Source of the DNA: CAVALG01 sp045576295
Lineage (GTDB): Bacteria; Bacillota; Clostridia; Oscillospirales; Acutalibacteraceae
Direction of reading: 5' to 3'
Assembly (NCBI GenBank): GCA_045576295.1
Contig: JAZNGF010000042.1
Coordinates: forward strand, 1 to 24,226
Length of the DNA: 24,226 nucleotides
The notes beneath the pieces are model-generated. The model made no database searches. It was not told the origin of the DNA and was given only the letters and a program-made list of their open reading frames with translations. Shown one piece after another: positions 7,831 through 16,495 of the stretch (positions are counted from its first letter, which is position 1; each line of letters begins with the position of its first letter). Position numbers and translations under genes: made by a program.

Positions 7831-7859
7831 ATTATATCACGCCTAAAAATTCAAGTCAA
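7831..7859 (-). promoter_or_regulatory. Strong sigma-A promoter of the PII/antiporter operon
   Basis: On the minus strand: TTGACT (7859-7854), a 17-bp spacer, then TATAAT (7836-7831) with extended TG. The start codon lies 31 bp downstream. Confidence 0.9.
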
Positions 7860-7902
7860 CCGCGCGGCGCTATATTTTAGTGGTTTTTTGGGGTTTATCT
7901 TC

Positions 7903-7931
7903 TTGCCAAAAGGGCGCGGGGTTGCTATAAT
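7903..7931 (+). promoter_or_regulatory. Sigma-A promoter of the ABC-F gene
   Basis: TTGCCA at 7903-7908, a 17-bp spacer and TATAAT at 7926-7931. It is back to back with the divergent operon promoter. Confidence 0.85.
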
Positions 7932-7965
7932 ATAGTGGTTAATAAAATTAAAGGTGGTGTGTGCT

Positions 7966-9876
7966 GTGCTAATATCGTTAAGCAGTGTTTCAAAAAGTTT
8001 TGGCGAGGAAGAACTTTTTTCGGGGGTAGATCTATCGGTTGAAAAATACGATATAATAGGCCTTGTTGGCGCTAACGGCACAGGAAAAACCACTCTGTTT
8101 AAAATTATAACGGGTGAACTCGAGCCCGATTCAGGCCACATTTCGCACATACCCGGGCTTAAAATAGGTTATTTACAGCAGCACGTGTGCGAGGCTTCAA
8201 CCAAAACCGCCTATGAAGAGGCACTAACCGTTTTTGGCGATTTAATAAGCCTTGAAAAACAGCTTGCAGATATTAATAGCCAGCTTGAAACCGTAACGTC
8301 AAGCAAGCTTATTGAACAGCGGCACATAATTGAAGAGCGTTTTCAGGCACTTGGGGGCTTAACCTTCGCCGCGAGAACACGTTCGGCGTTAACAGGGCTT
8401 GGCTTTTCGGCCGAGGAACAGGCGTTGCCAACTTCGGCGCTCTCGGGTGGGCAACGCTCAAAAATCGGGCTTTGCAAGCTGCTTTTATCAGAACCCGATT
8501 TAATGCTTTTAGACGAGCCCACAAACCATCTTGATATTGCTTCGATTGAATGGTTAGAAGAATTTATAAAGAAATCAAAAATCACTGCCATTATCATATC
8601 GCACGACAGATTGTTTTTAGATAACATAACAAACCGAACCGCCGAAATTGAGCATTCACACTTTTTTGTAACCGGCGGTAATTACTCGCGTTTTGTTGAA
8701 CTAAAAGAAGAACGCCGCTTGGCTGAACAACGCGTTTATGATAACACAATGAAAGAGGCGCGCAGAATCGAAGGCATTATTGAGCAACAGCGCCGTTGGA
8801 ACCGCGAAAAGAACATAAAAACCGCCGAAAGCAAGGAAAAGCAGTTAAAGCGATTAACCGAAGGTTTAACCCGCCCCGAAGACGAGCTTGAGGGCATTAA
8901 ATTCCAATTTGAAGCGGCACACAGAAGCGGTGATGAAGTGCTTAAAGCAGCGAACCTGAACGCCGTTTTTGATGATAAGGTTTTATTTAGAAATGCCGAA
9001 ATAAACCTGCGCCGAGGTGAGCGCGTGTTTATAGTTGGCGAAAACGGGTGCGGTAAAACAACCCTGCTTAAACAAATACTATCGGCCGTAAATAGCGAAA
9101 CAGCAACCCTTGGTGCAAATGTTAGTTTAGGGTATTTCGACCAACATGGCGAAAGCATAAAAACCGATTCAACCCCGTTTGATATAATTCACGATGCATA
9201 CCCGAATATGCCCGATGTTAAGGTTAGAAACGCATTGGCGGCATTCCTTTTTAAAGGGGATGACGTTTTTAAAACGGCAGGCAAGCTTTCGGGCGGCGAA
9301 CGCGCAAGGGTGGCACTATGTAGACTAATGCTGTCGGGCGCGAATTTACTGTTTCTTGACGAGCCAACCAACCACCTTGATGTTCTCTCGCGCACCGCGC
9401 TTGAAGATGCGCTTGAAGGTTATGATGGAACGCTTTTAATGGTTTCGCATGACCGTTATTTTATCAATAAACTTGCAACAAAAATTTTGGTTATTGAAAA
9501 CGCAAGTGTAACCGTGCTTAACGGTAACTATAACACATATTGCGAATACCGTTTAAACAGTAAACCGATAGAGCCTAAACCGCAAAAGCAGATGGGCGAG
9601 GGCGGCAGGCAGTATGCCGACCGTAAACGCCATGCATCAATGATGCGAAAACTTACAACTGCTATTGCCAAGGCCGAAGCCGAAACCGAGGAACTTGAAA
9701 ACGAAAAAAGCAGGCTTGTTAGCCTGCTTGAAGAACCTGATGTTTCATCTGACTATCAAAGAGTTGCCGAAATTTCAGAAGAAATAAGGCAAACCGAAGA
9801 AAAAATAGCAGAGGTTTTAGAAAAATGGGAATCTTTGAGCGAACAGTTCGAAGAAGAAAGCGCTTGCGGTGAGTAA
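7966..9876 (+). CDS. ABC-F family ATPase (ribosome-associated)
   Basis: The GTG at 7966 (636 aa) is preferred over GTG 7954 because AAAGGTGG at 7950-7957 then sits at normal distance. There are two ABC domains and no membrane segments. The first has Walker A GANGTGKTT (about residue 35), signature LSGGQRSKIGL and Walker B LMLLDEPTNHLD. A charged inter-domain linker follows. The second has Walker A GENGCGKTT (about 357), signature LSGGERARVAL and LLFLDEPTNHLD. Residues from about 545 form a C-terminal coiled coil. This layout is that of the ABC-F group (Uup/YdiF type), which acts on ribosomes as translation factors or, in some members, confers antibiotic protection. No drug-resistance-type feature can be claimed from sequence alone. 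The gene ends 4 bp from the convergent M50 gene. Confidence 0.92.
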   Translation: MLISLSSVSKSFGEEELFSGVDLSVEKYDIIGLVGANGTGKTTLFKIITGELEPDSGHISHIPGLKIGYLQQHVCEASTKTAYEEALTVFGDLISLEKQLADINSQLETVTSSKLIEQRHIIEERFQALGGLTFAARTRSALTGLGFSAEEQALPTSALSGGQRSKIGLCKLLLSEPDLMLLDEPTNHLDIASIEWLEEFIKKSKITAIIISHDRLFLDNITNRTAEIEHSHFFVTGGNYSRFVELKEERRLAEQRVYDNTMKEARRIEGIIEQQRRWNREKNIKTAESKEKQLKRLTEGLTRPEDELEGIKFQFEAAHRSGDEVLKAANLNAVFDDKVLFRNAEINLRRGERVFIVGENGCGKTTLLKQILSAVNSETATLGANVSLGYFDQHGESIKTDSTPFDIIHDAYPNMPDVKVRNALAAFLFKGDDVFKTAGKLSGGERARVALCRLMLSGANLLFLDEPTNHLDVLSRTALEDALEGYDGTLLMVSHDRYFINKLATKILVIENASVTVLNGNYNTYCEYRLNSKPIEPKPQKQMGEGGRQYADRKRHASMMRKLTTAIAKAEAETEELENEKSRLVSLLEEPDVSSDYQRVAEISEEIRQTEEKIAEVLEKWESLSEQFEEESACGE

Positions 9877-9880
9877 ATGC

Positions 9881-10492
9881 TTAAAACGGCTCGCCGAGCC
9901 CCAGCGCTGGGATATTAAGAATTAAAAGGTATACCCCAAGAATCAAAAGCGTAGGGTTTGCGTGTGCCGAAAAAACTGCGCAGCCCCCCAAAAAGGTTAT
10001 CACTGCTGAAAACAAAAGTGATATTACGCTAAGTGTGCGGCTTGCGCTATGCTCGCATAACCGCAAATTTAATAAAAAGTAAAGCACTGTTCCACCGTCG
10101 AGCCCCTTTATTGGTAAAAGGTTAAAAAGCCCAACAACCGCTTCGGTTATGGCGGCGGTGTAAAGCATGCTTTGAGGGTTTTTATATAAAACAGTGAACA
10201 GTATTAAAGCGGCCGCTACATTTGTTAGTGGGCCGCTTAACATTATTATGGCCTTATCTTTCTCGCTTTGCGGTGTGGCACCAATAATTATCAGCCCGCC
10301 AAGCCCTAATTTTAATTCTTTTGGCAGGCAGTGCGTGAAACGCATTGCAATCAGGTGCCCCGATTCGTGAAGCAATACAGCAGTTAATGAGTGAATCATT
10401 AACCCCGTTTTATCAATAATAAAGAGCGCGGCTATTAGCGCGCAAAAGGGCACTGTGATGGTTACAGCGAGTGCGCCTAAACGGAATTTCAT
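9881..10492 (-). CDS. spoIVFB: SpoIVFB-like M50 intramembrane metalloprotease
   Basis: This 203-aa protein has about five to six hydrophobic segments. The zinc motif HESGH is at residues 42-46, and the second site NLLPIKGLDGG (N124, D132) supplies the third ligand, as in site-2 proteases. The length suits a minimal SpoIVFB without an extra C-terminal domain (the B. subtilis protein is about 80 residues longer). SpoIVFB cleaves pro-sigma-K in the mother-cell outer forespore membrane. The start overlaps the end of the upstream M23 gene by 4 bp (ATGA), the same pairing as spoIVFA-spoIVFB. The role is inferred from this pairing and from SpoIVB in the same window; no sigK is visible here. Confidence 0.75.
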   Translation of the reverse strand: MKFRLGALAVTITVPFCALIAALFIIDKTGLMIHSLTAVLLHESGHLIAMRFTHCLPKELKLGLGGLIIIGATPQSEKDKAIIMLSGPLTNVAAALILFTVLYKNPQSMLYTAAITEAVVGLFNLLPIKGLDGGTVLYFLLNLRLCEHSASRTLSVISLLFSAVITFLGGCAVFSAHANPTLLILGVYLLILNIPALGLGEPF

Positions 10493-11301
10493 ATATCAGC
10501 AACCTCGGGTAAAAGCCATCTTGGGTTAACCTTTTTATCTCCTATTCTTATTTCAAAATGCAGGTGTGGACCGGTTGAGCGCCCGGTTGAACCCGATTTT
10601 GCAATAATTTCGCCCTGTTTAACGGTTTGCCCTACATTCACGCAAAGTTCGCTGCAATGCGCATAAACCGTTTTAAAACTGCCCGAATGCTCTAAAATAA
10701 CATAATTTCCGTAAAGATTATTATATTCAGCTTTAACCACCTTTCCTGCGGTTGCAGCTTTTACAGGGGTTCCTGTAACAACCGCTATGTCAATTCCGCC
10801 GTGCGCCGAACTGCCTCCTGTAAACGGGTCATTGCGCCCGCCAAAATTTGATGTTATGGTGCCCGTAACGGGCCAAATGATACTATTTATGTTTGAAGAT
10901 GAATCCACCTTTAGGTCGCATATATAACTAATATTTACTGAGCTTACCTCTTCTTCCAAAATTTTATCGGTGTTAGGCTCATTTGGCGTTTCGGTGTTAT
11001 CTGCATCACTGCCGCTTGTGTTGTTGTTATCGCTATCATCGGCTGAATCAGCGCTGTCGGTAATATCTTCGGCGGTGATTTCGCTGTTTTCTTGCGGCTT
11101 TTGCGGATCTTTCACCTGCCCTATATCGGTTGGGGCGTTCACTGCAGTTTTATATGTATGGGTAATGCGGTTAAAAAGTTTCGCATCGATAAATTTAACC
11201 GAAAACAATATTACTATGAGCAGTGCAACAACAGCCGACTGCAGAATTAGCGCCCTGCAAACACTGCCAAAAAAATTTTTGTTTAACTCTTTGTCCTTCA
11301 T
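10489..11301 (-). CDS. spoIVFA: SpoIVFA-like M23/LytM protein
   Basis: The ATG at 11301 (270 aa) with GGTGAT upstream is preferred over the TTG at 11313. One transmembrane helix lies at about residues 17-36. An acidic, Ser/Asn-rich linker spans about 70-115 (DSADSADDSDNNNTSGSD). A C-terminal M23 domain at about 143-265 keeps the zinc ligands H167 and D171 (HGGID), H215 (YAHC) and H248 (HLHFE). SpoIVFA holds SpoIVFB inactive until SpoIVB cleaves it. The LytM motif here is complete, which leaves peptidoglycan hydrolysis possible. The 4-bp overlap with the M50 gene favours SpoIVFA over SpoIIQ, which has the same architecture but other neighbours. Confidence 0.7.
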   Translation of the reverse strand: MKDKELNKNFFGSVCRALILQSAVVALLIVILFSVKFIDAKLFNRITHTYKTAVNAPTDIGQVKDPQKPQENSEITAEDITDSADSADDSDNNNTSGSDADNTETPNEPNTDKILEEEVSSVNISYICDLKVDSSSNINSIIWPVTGTITSNFGGRNDPFTGGSSAHGGIDIAVVTGTPVKAATAGKVVKAEYNNLYGNYVILEHSGSFKTVYAHCSELCVNVGQTVKQGEIIAKSGSTGRSTGPHLHFEIRIGDKKVNPRWLLPEVADI

Positions 11302-11367
11302 AAATATCACCAAGTAATTTATATGTTACGGGGGCAGGTTATATGATAAATTGTTCACAAAAAGATG

Positions 11368-11396
11368 TTGATTTGCCCTTCGATTAGTGTTACTAT
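11368..11396 (+). promoter_or_regulatory. Candidate sigma-A promoter of the YesL-like pair
   Basis: TTGATT at 11368-11373, a 17-bp spacer and TACTAT at 11391-11396. Each hexamer matches four of six consensus bases, and the start codon is 69 bp downstream. Confidence 0.35.
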
Positions 11397-11465
11397 AAAT
11401 CATATAGTATTTTAAAGTGTTTATATACATAATTTTGCCGTTTTTTGGCGCTACAGGGTGATAAA

Positions 11466-12179
11466 ATGAGGCTTGTTAAAAAAGCACTAAAACTTGAAAT
11501 TTATATCTTGGTGGGAATGATTGCCTGCTTTTTAGTATCGGCCTTGCTTGGCTTTTTTGCTGATACTATGTTTTCAAAGGAAGTTGGCTACACTGTTTAT
11601 GAGTTGAACCAAAACGGTGAATACAGCGAAGTTGAAACAGTATATTATGCCGATGGTGATAAGGGTGAGGTTAAAGATCTTGCGCCAAACCAAAAAATAT
11701 GGCCCATAAAGGAAGAAATGAGCCATGGCAAAAAGGTGTTTTCAAACATTTTTATTTATGCCGTTAATTTGCTTATTTTTTATTTTTGCATTTATTTAGA
11801 GGTTAACGGAATAGGCAGAAAGGCAAGATTTTCAAACGAGATAGATAAAGCCGATATCGACAAATTTGAATCGGTTAAAATTGGCCTGTTGGCAGATATT
11901 CCGTTCGTGATTTTTTATATAGGTTTAATTGTTTGCAGGTTAGCCCTTTCAGGGAAGCAGGCCAACACCGCATTTATTGTTTTCAAGGCGCTTAATATTC
12001 ATAACAGACCGCTTATTGATTTGCTAACAAATTTCACCTACACTATGTCGGGCTTAAGCGTGGGCGATATTGCCCTTATTTCTATAACGCTTGTTGTTAT
12101 TCCTGTTTTAACAATTGTGGCTTATAGGTTCGGTTACAGTAACGGCGAAATTGTAAATTCGTGGATTTATAAAGATTAG
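11466..12179 (+). CDS. Uncharacterised four-helix membrane protein
   Basis: The ATG at 11466 (237 aa) has AGGGTGAT at the right distance, so the upstream TTG 11445 is unlikely. The product has a transmembrane helix near residues 13-35 and an external segment rich in Tyr, Glu and Asn up to about residue 90. Three more helices follow, near 98-118, 140-165 and 200-225. I do not recognise a family or motif. It is followed 9 bp later by a YesL-like gene, with an AGGAG site between, so the two are probably one operon and may form a membrane complex. Such pairs often sit next to transporters, but none is here. Function unknown. Confidence 0.75.
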   Translation: MRLVKKALKLEIYILVGMIACFLVSALLGFFADTMFSKEVGYTVYELNQNGEYSEVETVYYADGDKGEVKDLAPNQKIWPIKEEMSHGKKVFSNIFIYAVNLLIFYFCIYLEVNGIGRKARFSNEIDKADIDKFESVKIGLLADIPFVIFYIGLIVCRLALSGKQANTAFIVFKALNIHNRPLIDLLTNFTYTMSGLSVGDIALISITLVVIPVLTIVAYRFGYSNGEIVNSWIYKD

Positions 12180-12188
12180 GAGTTTAGT

Positions 12189-13013
12189 ATGAAGTTAATT
12201 TCAAATCTTGATAAAATGGGCAAGGGAATAAAAAAAGAAACTCGGCAAAAACGTGATTTTGCCCAGTTCTTTTCGGTTATGTTTTATCATTTCGGAACAC
12301 TTTTAAAATGCGGAATTTATGCATTTATTATTTCATTGCCGTTTTTAAGTTATGGGCTTGCCGAAACAGGGCTTTGCCGCATTACAAGAAGCGTGTGCCG
12401 CGATAAGCACTCGTTTGGTATAAGTGATATGAATGAAACTATAAAAAAGAACTTTAAGCAATCACTTATAATATCGTTTATCGATTTTATAATACTTGCT
12501 TTTCTTTCGTTCGATTTTTATATTGCTAACTTTATTTTAAGCGGCAAGGTAACAATAGCCATAACATTTGCCGTTGCAATTGTTGGTTTTGTGCTTTTTT
12601 CGTTTTCAAGGTTTTATCGCCAAATGCTTATGATAACCTTTAACAAAAAGGTGGGGCAAATATACCGCGATTCATTCGCGTTAGCCATTGTTGGCTTTAA
12701 GCGTAACATCGTTGCAGGAATTGTGCTCACTTTAATGTATGGGCTTGCGTTTTTAATAGCGTGGTATGCCGGAACAATAGGCTTTATCATTGTGGTGCTT
12801 TTGTATATATTCTTTTTCAGATGGTTCCGTTCACTGCTTATTCAGTTTACTGTTTTCCCCGTAATTAAAAAGTATTTGTTCGACCCATATTATGAAAAGC
12901 ACCCCGATGAAGACCTTGAAAAAAGATATAACTTAGGGCTTATAACCGCCGATGAATACTTCGGCACAGATGAAGATGAAGAAAAAATAAATTGGGATAT
13001 ACTGTTTAGATAA
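12189..13013 (+). CDS. YesL/DUF624-like membrane protein
   Basis: This 274-aa protein with AGGAG upstream has five to six transmembrane segments. The pattern FGTLLKCGIYAFIISLPF followed by a region before KKNFKQSLIIS resembles the YesL/DUF624 family: an aromatic start, a Pro in the first helix, then a segment after which basic residues precede a helix. YesL proteins are often encoded beside carbohydrate ABC transporters, but their role is unknown. The C-terminal tail is acidic and soluble (DEDEEKINWDILF), which is unusual for YesL. It forms an operon with the preceding membrane protein and ends at a strong terminator. Confidence 0.6.
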   Translation: MKLISNLDKMGKGIKKETRQKRDFAQFFSVMFYHFGTLLKCGIYAFIISLPFLSYGLAETGLCRITRSVCRDKHSFGISDMNETIKKNFKQSLIISFIDFIILAFLSFDFYIANFILSGKVTIAITFAVAIVGFVLFSFSRFYRQMLMITFNKKVGQIYRDSFALAIVGFKRNIVAGIVLTLMYGLAFLIAWYAGTIGFIIVVLLYIFFFRWFRSLLIQFTVFPVIKKYLFDPYYEKHPDEDLEKRYNLGLITADEYFGTDEDEEKINWDILFR

Positions 13014-13017
13014 ATTT

Positions 13018-13050
13018 GAACCCCCTCGTTCTGAGGGGGTTCGCTTTTTT
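13018..13050. terminator. Strong terminator between convergent operons
   Basis: A perfect 10-bp GC-rich stem (13018-13027 with 13033-13042), 5-nt loop and T-run at 13045-13050 on the plus strand. It ends the YesL-like operon and reaches into the stop codon of the convergent lipoprotein gene. Confidence 0.9.
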
Positions 13051-13558
13051 AAAATAAATATGAGATGTTTGAAAACTCTATCTCGATTTCAGCTTCGGTG
13101 AAGATAATTTTTTGAGGAAACCCATCGGCTCGGTAGTATGTTTTATAATCGCCGTTTGAAGTTTTGCCTTCTATGTAAAACCCATCGCTATCGCTTTTTA
13201 AATCTTCTTCATTGTGATTTAAAAACAAAACGCTGTAAAGTCCAGTAATGGGGTTGGCATTTGGAAACTCATCTATGGCACCTTCATAGGTTATATCACC
13301 GAGGCCCACAGTGTAATTATCGTTTTCAAGCTTTAGTGTTAAGCCGCTAATTTCTTCGGGGTGTGAAAAGGTAAAATCAGCTAAAGATTTGTTGTTAATT
13401 TTAGCGTTGCCTTTGTATTCTGTTTTGCCAATATTCATAACAAAATCGCATTTAAACCCGCCGTGCGCAGTGCTAACGGGTTTAATTTTTTTTGAGCATC
13501 CAAAAAGTGAAATTAAAAACACGAAAATTAAAACAAAAGCTACCGTTTGCCGATTCAA
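13049..13558 (-). CDS. Uncharacterised lipoprotein
   Basis: This 169-aa protein starts at a TTG (13558) with AGGCGGG upstream. It has a type II signal peptide, VFLISLFGC, with the lipobox Cys at residue 21, so it should be membrane-anchored outside the cell. The mature part is mostly beta-strand-like with many Asn, Asp and Tyr residues. A motif around FTFSHPEEISGLTLKLEND recalls small outer-face lipoproteins of Clostridia that are annotated only as hypothetical. It lies 11 bp downstream of nnrD and is likely co-transcribed. No function can be proposed. Confidence 0.8.
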   Translation of the reverse strand: MNRQTVAFVLIFVFLISLFGCSKKIKPVSTAHGGFKCDFVMNIGKTEYKGNAKINNKSLADFTFSHPEEISGLTLKLENDNYTVGLGDITYEGAIDEFPNANPITGLYSVLFLNHNEEDLKSDSDGFYIEGKTSNGDYKTYYRADGFPQKIIFTEAEIEIEFSNISYLF

Positions 13559-13569
13559 TAAAATCCCGC

Positions 13570-14457
13570 CTAACCTTCAAACTTTTTAAACAATGCGGGA
13601 AGGGAGGCTATAATATCTGAAGCGCACATAGAGGTTTCAGACATCACTTCGGCGGCAATATCACCCGCTGCGGCGTGAATATACACTCCGCAAATGGCGG
13701 CGTCGTTTGGGGTTAAACCTTCGGCTAACAGGGCCGTGATTATTCCGGAAAGCACATCACCGCTTCCCGCTGTTGCCATTCCGGGGTTGCCGGCACTACA
13801 GATATATAATTCGCCCTCTTTAGTTGCAACCAGTGAGCCACTGCCCTTTAAAATGGCGCACGCGCCCGATTTACGTGCAAGTTCAAGCGCCGCCTCGCTG
13901 CGGTTGTTTGTAATGTCTTCGGTGCTGCAGTTAAGCAGCCTTGCCGCTTCTTTCGGGTGGGGAGTTATAATACACTTAGCCTCGCATTGTTTAATTAATT
14001 CTATGTTAGGGGCTACTGCGTTTATTCCGTCGGCATCTAAAACGAGCGGAACTTTCACGGTTTTTATTACCTTTTCAGCAGCCGCGCGTGTTTCATTTGT
14101 GCAGCCGATTCCGCAACCGAAAAGCACTGCGTTCGCGCCCAAAATGGACGTTTTAAGTGCGGTTAAAAAGGCGGAATCCAAACCGTTGATTTTGCCGTTG
14201 TCTTGAGGCAGAAAGTCAAAAACCGCTTCGGGAACCGAAACCGATGTAATATTATATATTGACTGCGGAACAACAAGCTTTGCTATCCCAACACCTGTGC
14301 GAATAGCAGCCTTTGCCGAGAGCACAGCAGCTCCTGCTAATTTCACGCTTCCCGTAATTAGTGCCGCAGTTCCAAAAGTACCCTTGTGTGCATCGGCAGG
14401 CCTTTTCGGGAGTTTGCTTTTTACAGTATTAAAGTTTATTTCTTTTAAATTGTTCAT
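13570..14457 (-). CDS. nnrD: ADP-dependent NAD(P)H-hydrate dehydratase
   Basis: This 295-aa protein with AAAGGTGAAAG upstream belongs to the YjeF C-terminal/CARKD family of the ribokinase fold. Visible blocks are FGTAALITGS near the start, LVLDADGINAV with the conserved Asp pair, ITPHPKEAARLL, ILKGSGSLVAT and the nucleotide loop NPGMATAGSGDVLSGII near the C-terminus. It repairs damaged NADHX/NADPHX using ADP or ATP. The N-terminal NnrE epimerase domain that is often fused is missing, so an epimerase may lie elsewhere. It is the middle gene of a three-gene minus operon. Confidence 0.93.
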   Translation of the reverse strand: MNNLKEINFNTVKSKLPKRPADAHKGTFGTAALITGSVKLAGAAVLSAKAAIRTGVGIAKLVVPQSIYNITSVSVPEAVFDFLPQDNGKINGLDSAFLTALKTSILGANAVLFGCGIGCTNETRAAAEKVIKTVKVPLVLDADGINAVAPNIELIKQCEAKCIITPHPKEAARLLNCSTEDITNNRSEAALELARKSGACAILKGSGSLVATKEGELYICSAGNPGMATAGSGDVLSGIITALLAEGLTPNDAAICGVYIHAAAGDIAAEVMSETSMCASDIIASLPALFKKFEG

Positions 14458-14502
14458 ACTTTCACCTTTAATTTATAGGCGACAAAACGGCTAAGGTGTT
14501 TG

Positions 14503-15048
14503 TTATTTGGTGCTGTTTTTTAAGCCGCTTTTCCTGGCAATTTCGCGGGGGATAACGGTTAAAATTCCTTCGAGCATCTCTTCATCACACGATATAATCA
14601 AAATGCTGTGGCCGTGTTTTTGGTGATGAAGAGTGATATAGTAGTCTTCAAACTCGCCTCCAACAGCAAACACTTTTTTGTTATAAGGGGTTAAGTCATG
14701 TTCTTTTTCCGAAAACTTGCCAAAGGTTTCGATTGTTTTAAGGTCGATAGAGGCCACGGGGTAACGTTTGCGGTTCGCAATTATTTTATCAACCGTTAGG
14801 TAGTGGCTTGTTAGGGAATATTCAAATTCCTTTTTCTTGGCCCACGCAGCAACCCACCAGGTTGCGTATGCGGCGAAAGCGGCCGCAATTAATAATATAA
14901 CCGAATAAACGGTTCCAACGGCTAATTCAACGCAAACAAGCAGCCCTGCAATTACAATAAGCCCTATAACCCAGGTTAGAATAAGCCTTATCCTTGTGGC
15001 GGGGGTTTTTCTAACCTTAACAGAATATTCGCGAAAAATCTCTTCCAT
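14503..15048 (-). CDS. Two-helix membrane protein with cytosolic beta domain
   Basis: This 181-aa protein with AAGGTGAT upstream has two adjacent transmembrane helices at about residues 24-45 and 47-68. A soluble domain follows (about 75-170) in which short strands alternate with charged turns (LTSHYLTVDKIIANRKRY..ASIDLKTIETFG), similar in style to PH-like domains. It is conserved-looking, but I cannot assign a family with confidence. It is the first gene of the operon with nnrD, 45 bp upstream of it, under a near-perfect promoter. Function unknown. Confidence 0.75.
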   Translation of the reverse strand: MEEIFREYSVKVRKTPATRIRLILTWVIGLIVIAGLLVCVELAVGTVYSVILLIAAAFAAYATWWVAAWAKKKEFEYSLTSHYLTVDKIIANRKRYPVASIDLKTIETFGKFSEKEHDLTPYNKKVFAVGGEFEDYYITLHHQKHGHSILIISCDEEMLEGILTVIPREIARKSGLKNSTK

Positions 15049-15080
15049 TTATATCACCTTAAATAATTAATTTAACTAAA

Positions 15081-15109
15081 ATTATATCATAAACAGTTTG
15101 CTTTTTCAA
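15081..15109 (-). promoter_or_regulatory. Strong sigma-A promoter of the nnrD operon
   Basis: On the minus strand: TTGAAA (15109-15104), a 17-bp spacer and TATAAT (15086-15081) with extended TG. The start codon follows 32 bp downstream. Confidence 0.9.
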
Positions 15110-15180
15110 CCGGCGCTTTGAATAATGCTGGTGTGCCTGCCAATAATATTTTAAATTAAAAAATTCAGGTTGGTGATAGG

Positions 15181-16482
15181 ATGGTATCGGTTTGGGAAGA
15201 GGGCACACACCTGCCAAAATTCAGCAAATTACAAAAAAATATAAACACCGATGTTTTGATTATCGGCGCGGGGCTTGCGGGTGTGCTGTGCGGATACACC
15301 CTTAAAAACAAAGGTGTAGACTGTGTTATTGTTGATTCGGGCAAAGTGTGCGGTGGCACAACTGCTAACACAACAGCTAAAATAACAAGCCAGCATGGCC
15401 TTATTTACAGCAAACTTATAAGGCAGTTTGGAACAGAAAAGGCGGCATTATATCTTAAAGCAAATGAAGAGGCAATTAGGAAGTATAGAAATCTTTGCAA
15501 AAATATCGACTGTGATTTTGAAGAACAAGATTCATTTGTATATTCAACCGATGACAGCATTAAAATTGCAGAAGAGATGCAGGCGCTTAAAAAGATAGGC
15601 TTTAATGCCGAGCATTGCTCTGAATTGCCTCTGCCCATAAAAACAGCAGGCGCTGTTAAGTTTAGTGGCCAGGCGCAGTTTAACCCATTAAAGTTTGTTA
15701 AAGATATAATAAACGGGCTTGAAATCTATGAAAACACAAGGATTGTAAAAATTGAAGATGGAAAGGCAGTTACTGAAAGCGGCGAGAAAATAAATGCTAA
15801 AAATATTATTGTTACCACCCATTTCCCAATTTTTAATAAGCACGGCAGCTACTTTTTAAAGATGTACCAGCACCGTTCTTATGTATTGGCGCTTGAGGGT
15901 GCACGGCACACCGGCGGAATGTATGTTGACGAATATAAAAAGGGTTTATCATTTAGAAGTTATGGTGATTTACTGCTGCTTGGCGGCGGTGGTCACCGAA
16001 CAGGAAAACAAGGAGGTAACTTTACAGAGCTTGAAGCCTTTGCGCGCGAAAAATACCCTAAAGCGAAAGTTAAATACCGCTGGGCGGCGCAAGACTGCAT
16101 AACGCTCGACGGTGTGCCCTATATTGGCAAGTATTCTGCAAATACTGAAGGCTTATATGTTGCAACAGGGTTTAATAAATGGGGTATGACATCAGCAATG
16201 GTTGCGGCAAAAATTTTGCCAGACTTAATTTTAGGGAAATCTAACCGCTACGCCGAGGTGTTTTCGCCCTCGCGCACTATTTTAAGGCCGCAGTTAGCCG
16301 TTAATGCGCTTGAAGCCACAGTAAACCTTTTAACCCCAACAACCAGGCGCTGCCCGCACCTTGGTTGCGCACTGAAATGGAACGCTGCAGAGCATTCTTG
16401 GGATTGCCCTTGCCATGGCTCGCGCTTTGATGAAGGTGGCAAACTGCTTGATTGCCCTTCGGTAAAAGATTTGAATGTTTAA
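15181..16482 (+). CDS. FAD oxidoreductase with C-terminal Rieske domain
   Basis: This 433-aa protein has an N-terminal FAD-binding motif VLIIGAGLAGVLCGY (G29, G31, G34) and a D-amino-acid-oxidase-type fold. The substrate side carries GGGGHRTGKQGG, and GLYVATGFNKWGMTSA contacts FAD. The last about 45 residues are a short Rieske [2Fe-2S] domain: CPHLGC (C391, H393) and CPCHGS (C409, H412) as ligands, with C396 and C411 positioned for the stabilising disulfide. Such fusions channel electrons between the cluster and the flavin. The substrate is unknown, and the protein is cytosolic. The start has AGGTTGGTGAT upstream. The Rieske domain ends soon after the second motif, shorter than in full Rieske proteins. 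Confidence 0.88.
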   Translation: MVSVWEEGTHLPKFSKLQKNINTDVLIIGAGLAGVLCGYTLKNKGVDCVIVDSGKVCGGTTANTTAKITSQHGLIYSKLIRQFGTEKAALYLKANEEAIRKYRNLCKNIDCDFEEQDSFVYSTDDSIKIAEEMQALKKIGFNAEHCSELPLPIKTAGAVKFSGQAQFNPLKFVKDIINGLEIYENTRIVKIEDGKAVTESGEKINAKNIIVTTHFPIFNKHGSYFLKMYQHRSYVLALEGARHTGGMYVDEYKKGLSFRSYGDLLLLGGGGHRTGKQGGNFTELEAFAREKYPKAKVKYRWAAQDCITLDGVPYIGKYSANTEGLYVATGFNKWGMTSAMVAAKILPDLILGKSNRYAEVFSPSRTILRPQLAVNALEATVNLLTPTTRRCPHLGCALKWNAAEHSWDCPCHGSRFDEGGKLLDCPSVKDLNV

Positions 16483-16495
16483 TTTAATGCCTTAT

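Noticed and set aside
11317..11346. Sigma-E-like promoter on the minus strand before the M23/M50 pair (TCATATA, 14-bp spacer, CATATAAAT)
   Set aside because: The motif match is reasonable, but the predicted start would lie about 9 nt before the ATG and cut the ribosome binding site, so I do not list it.
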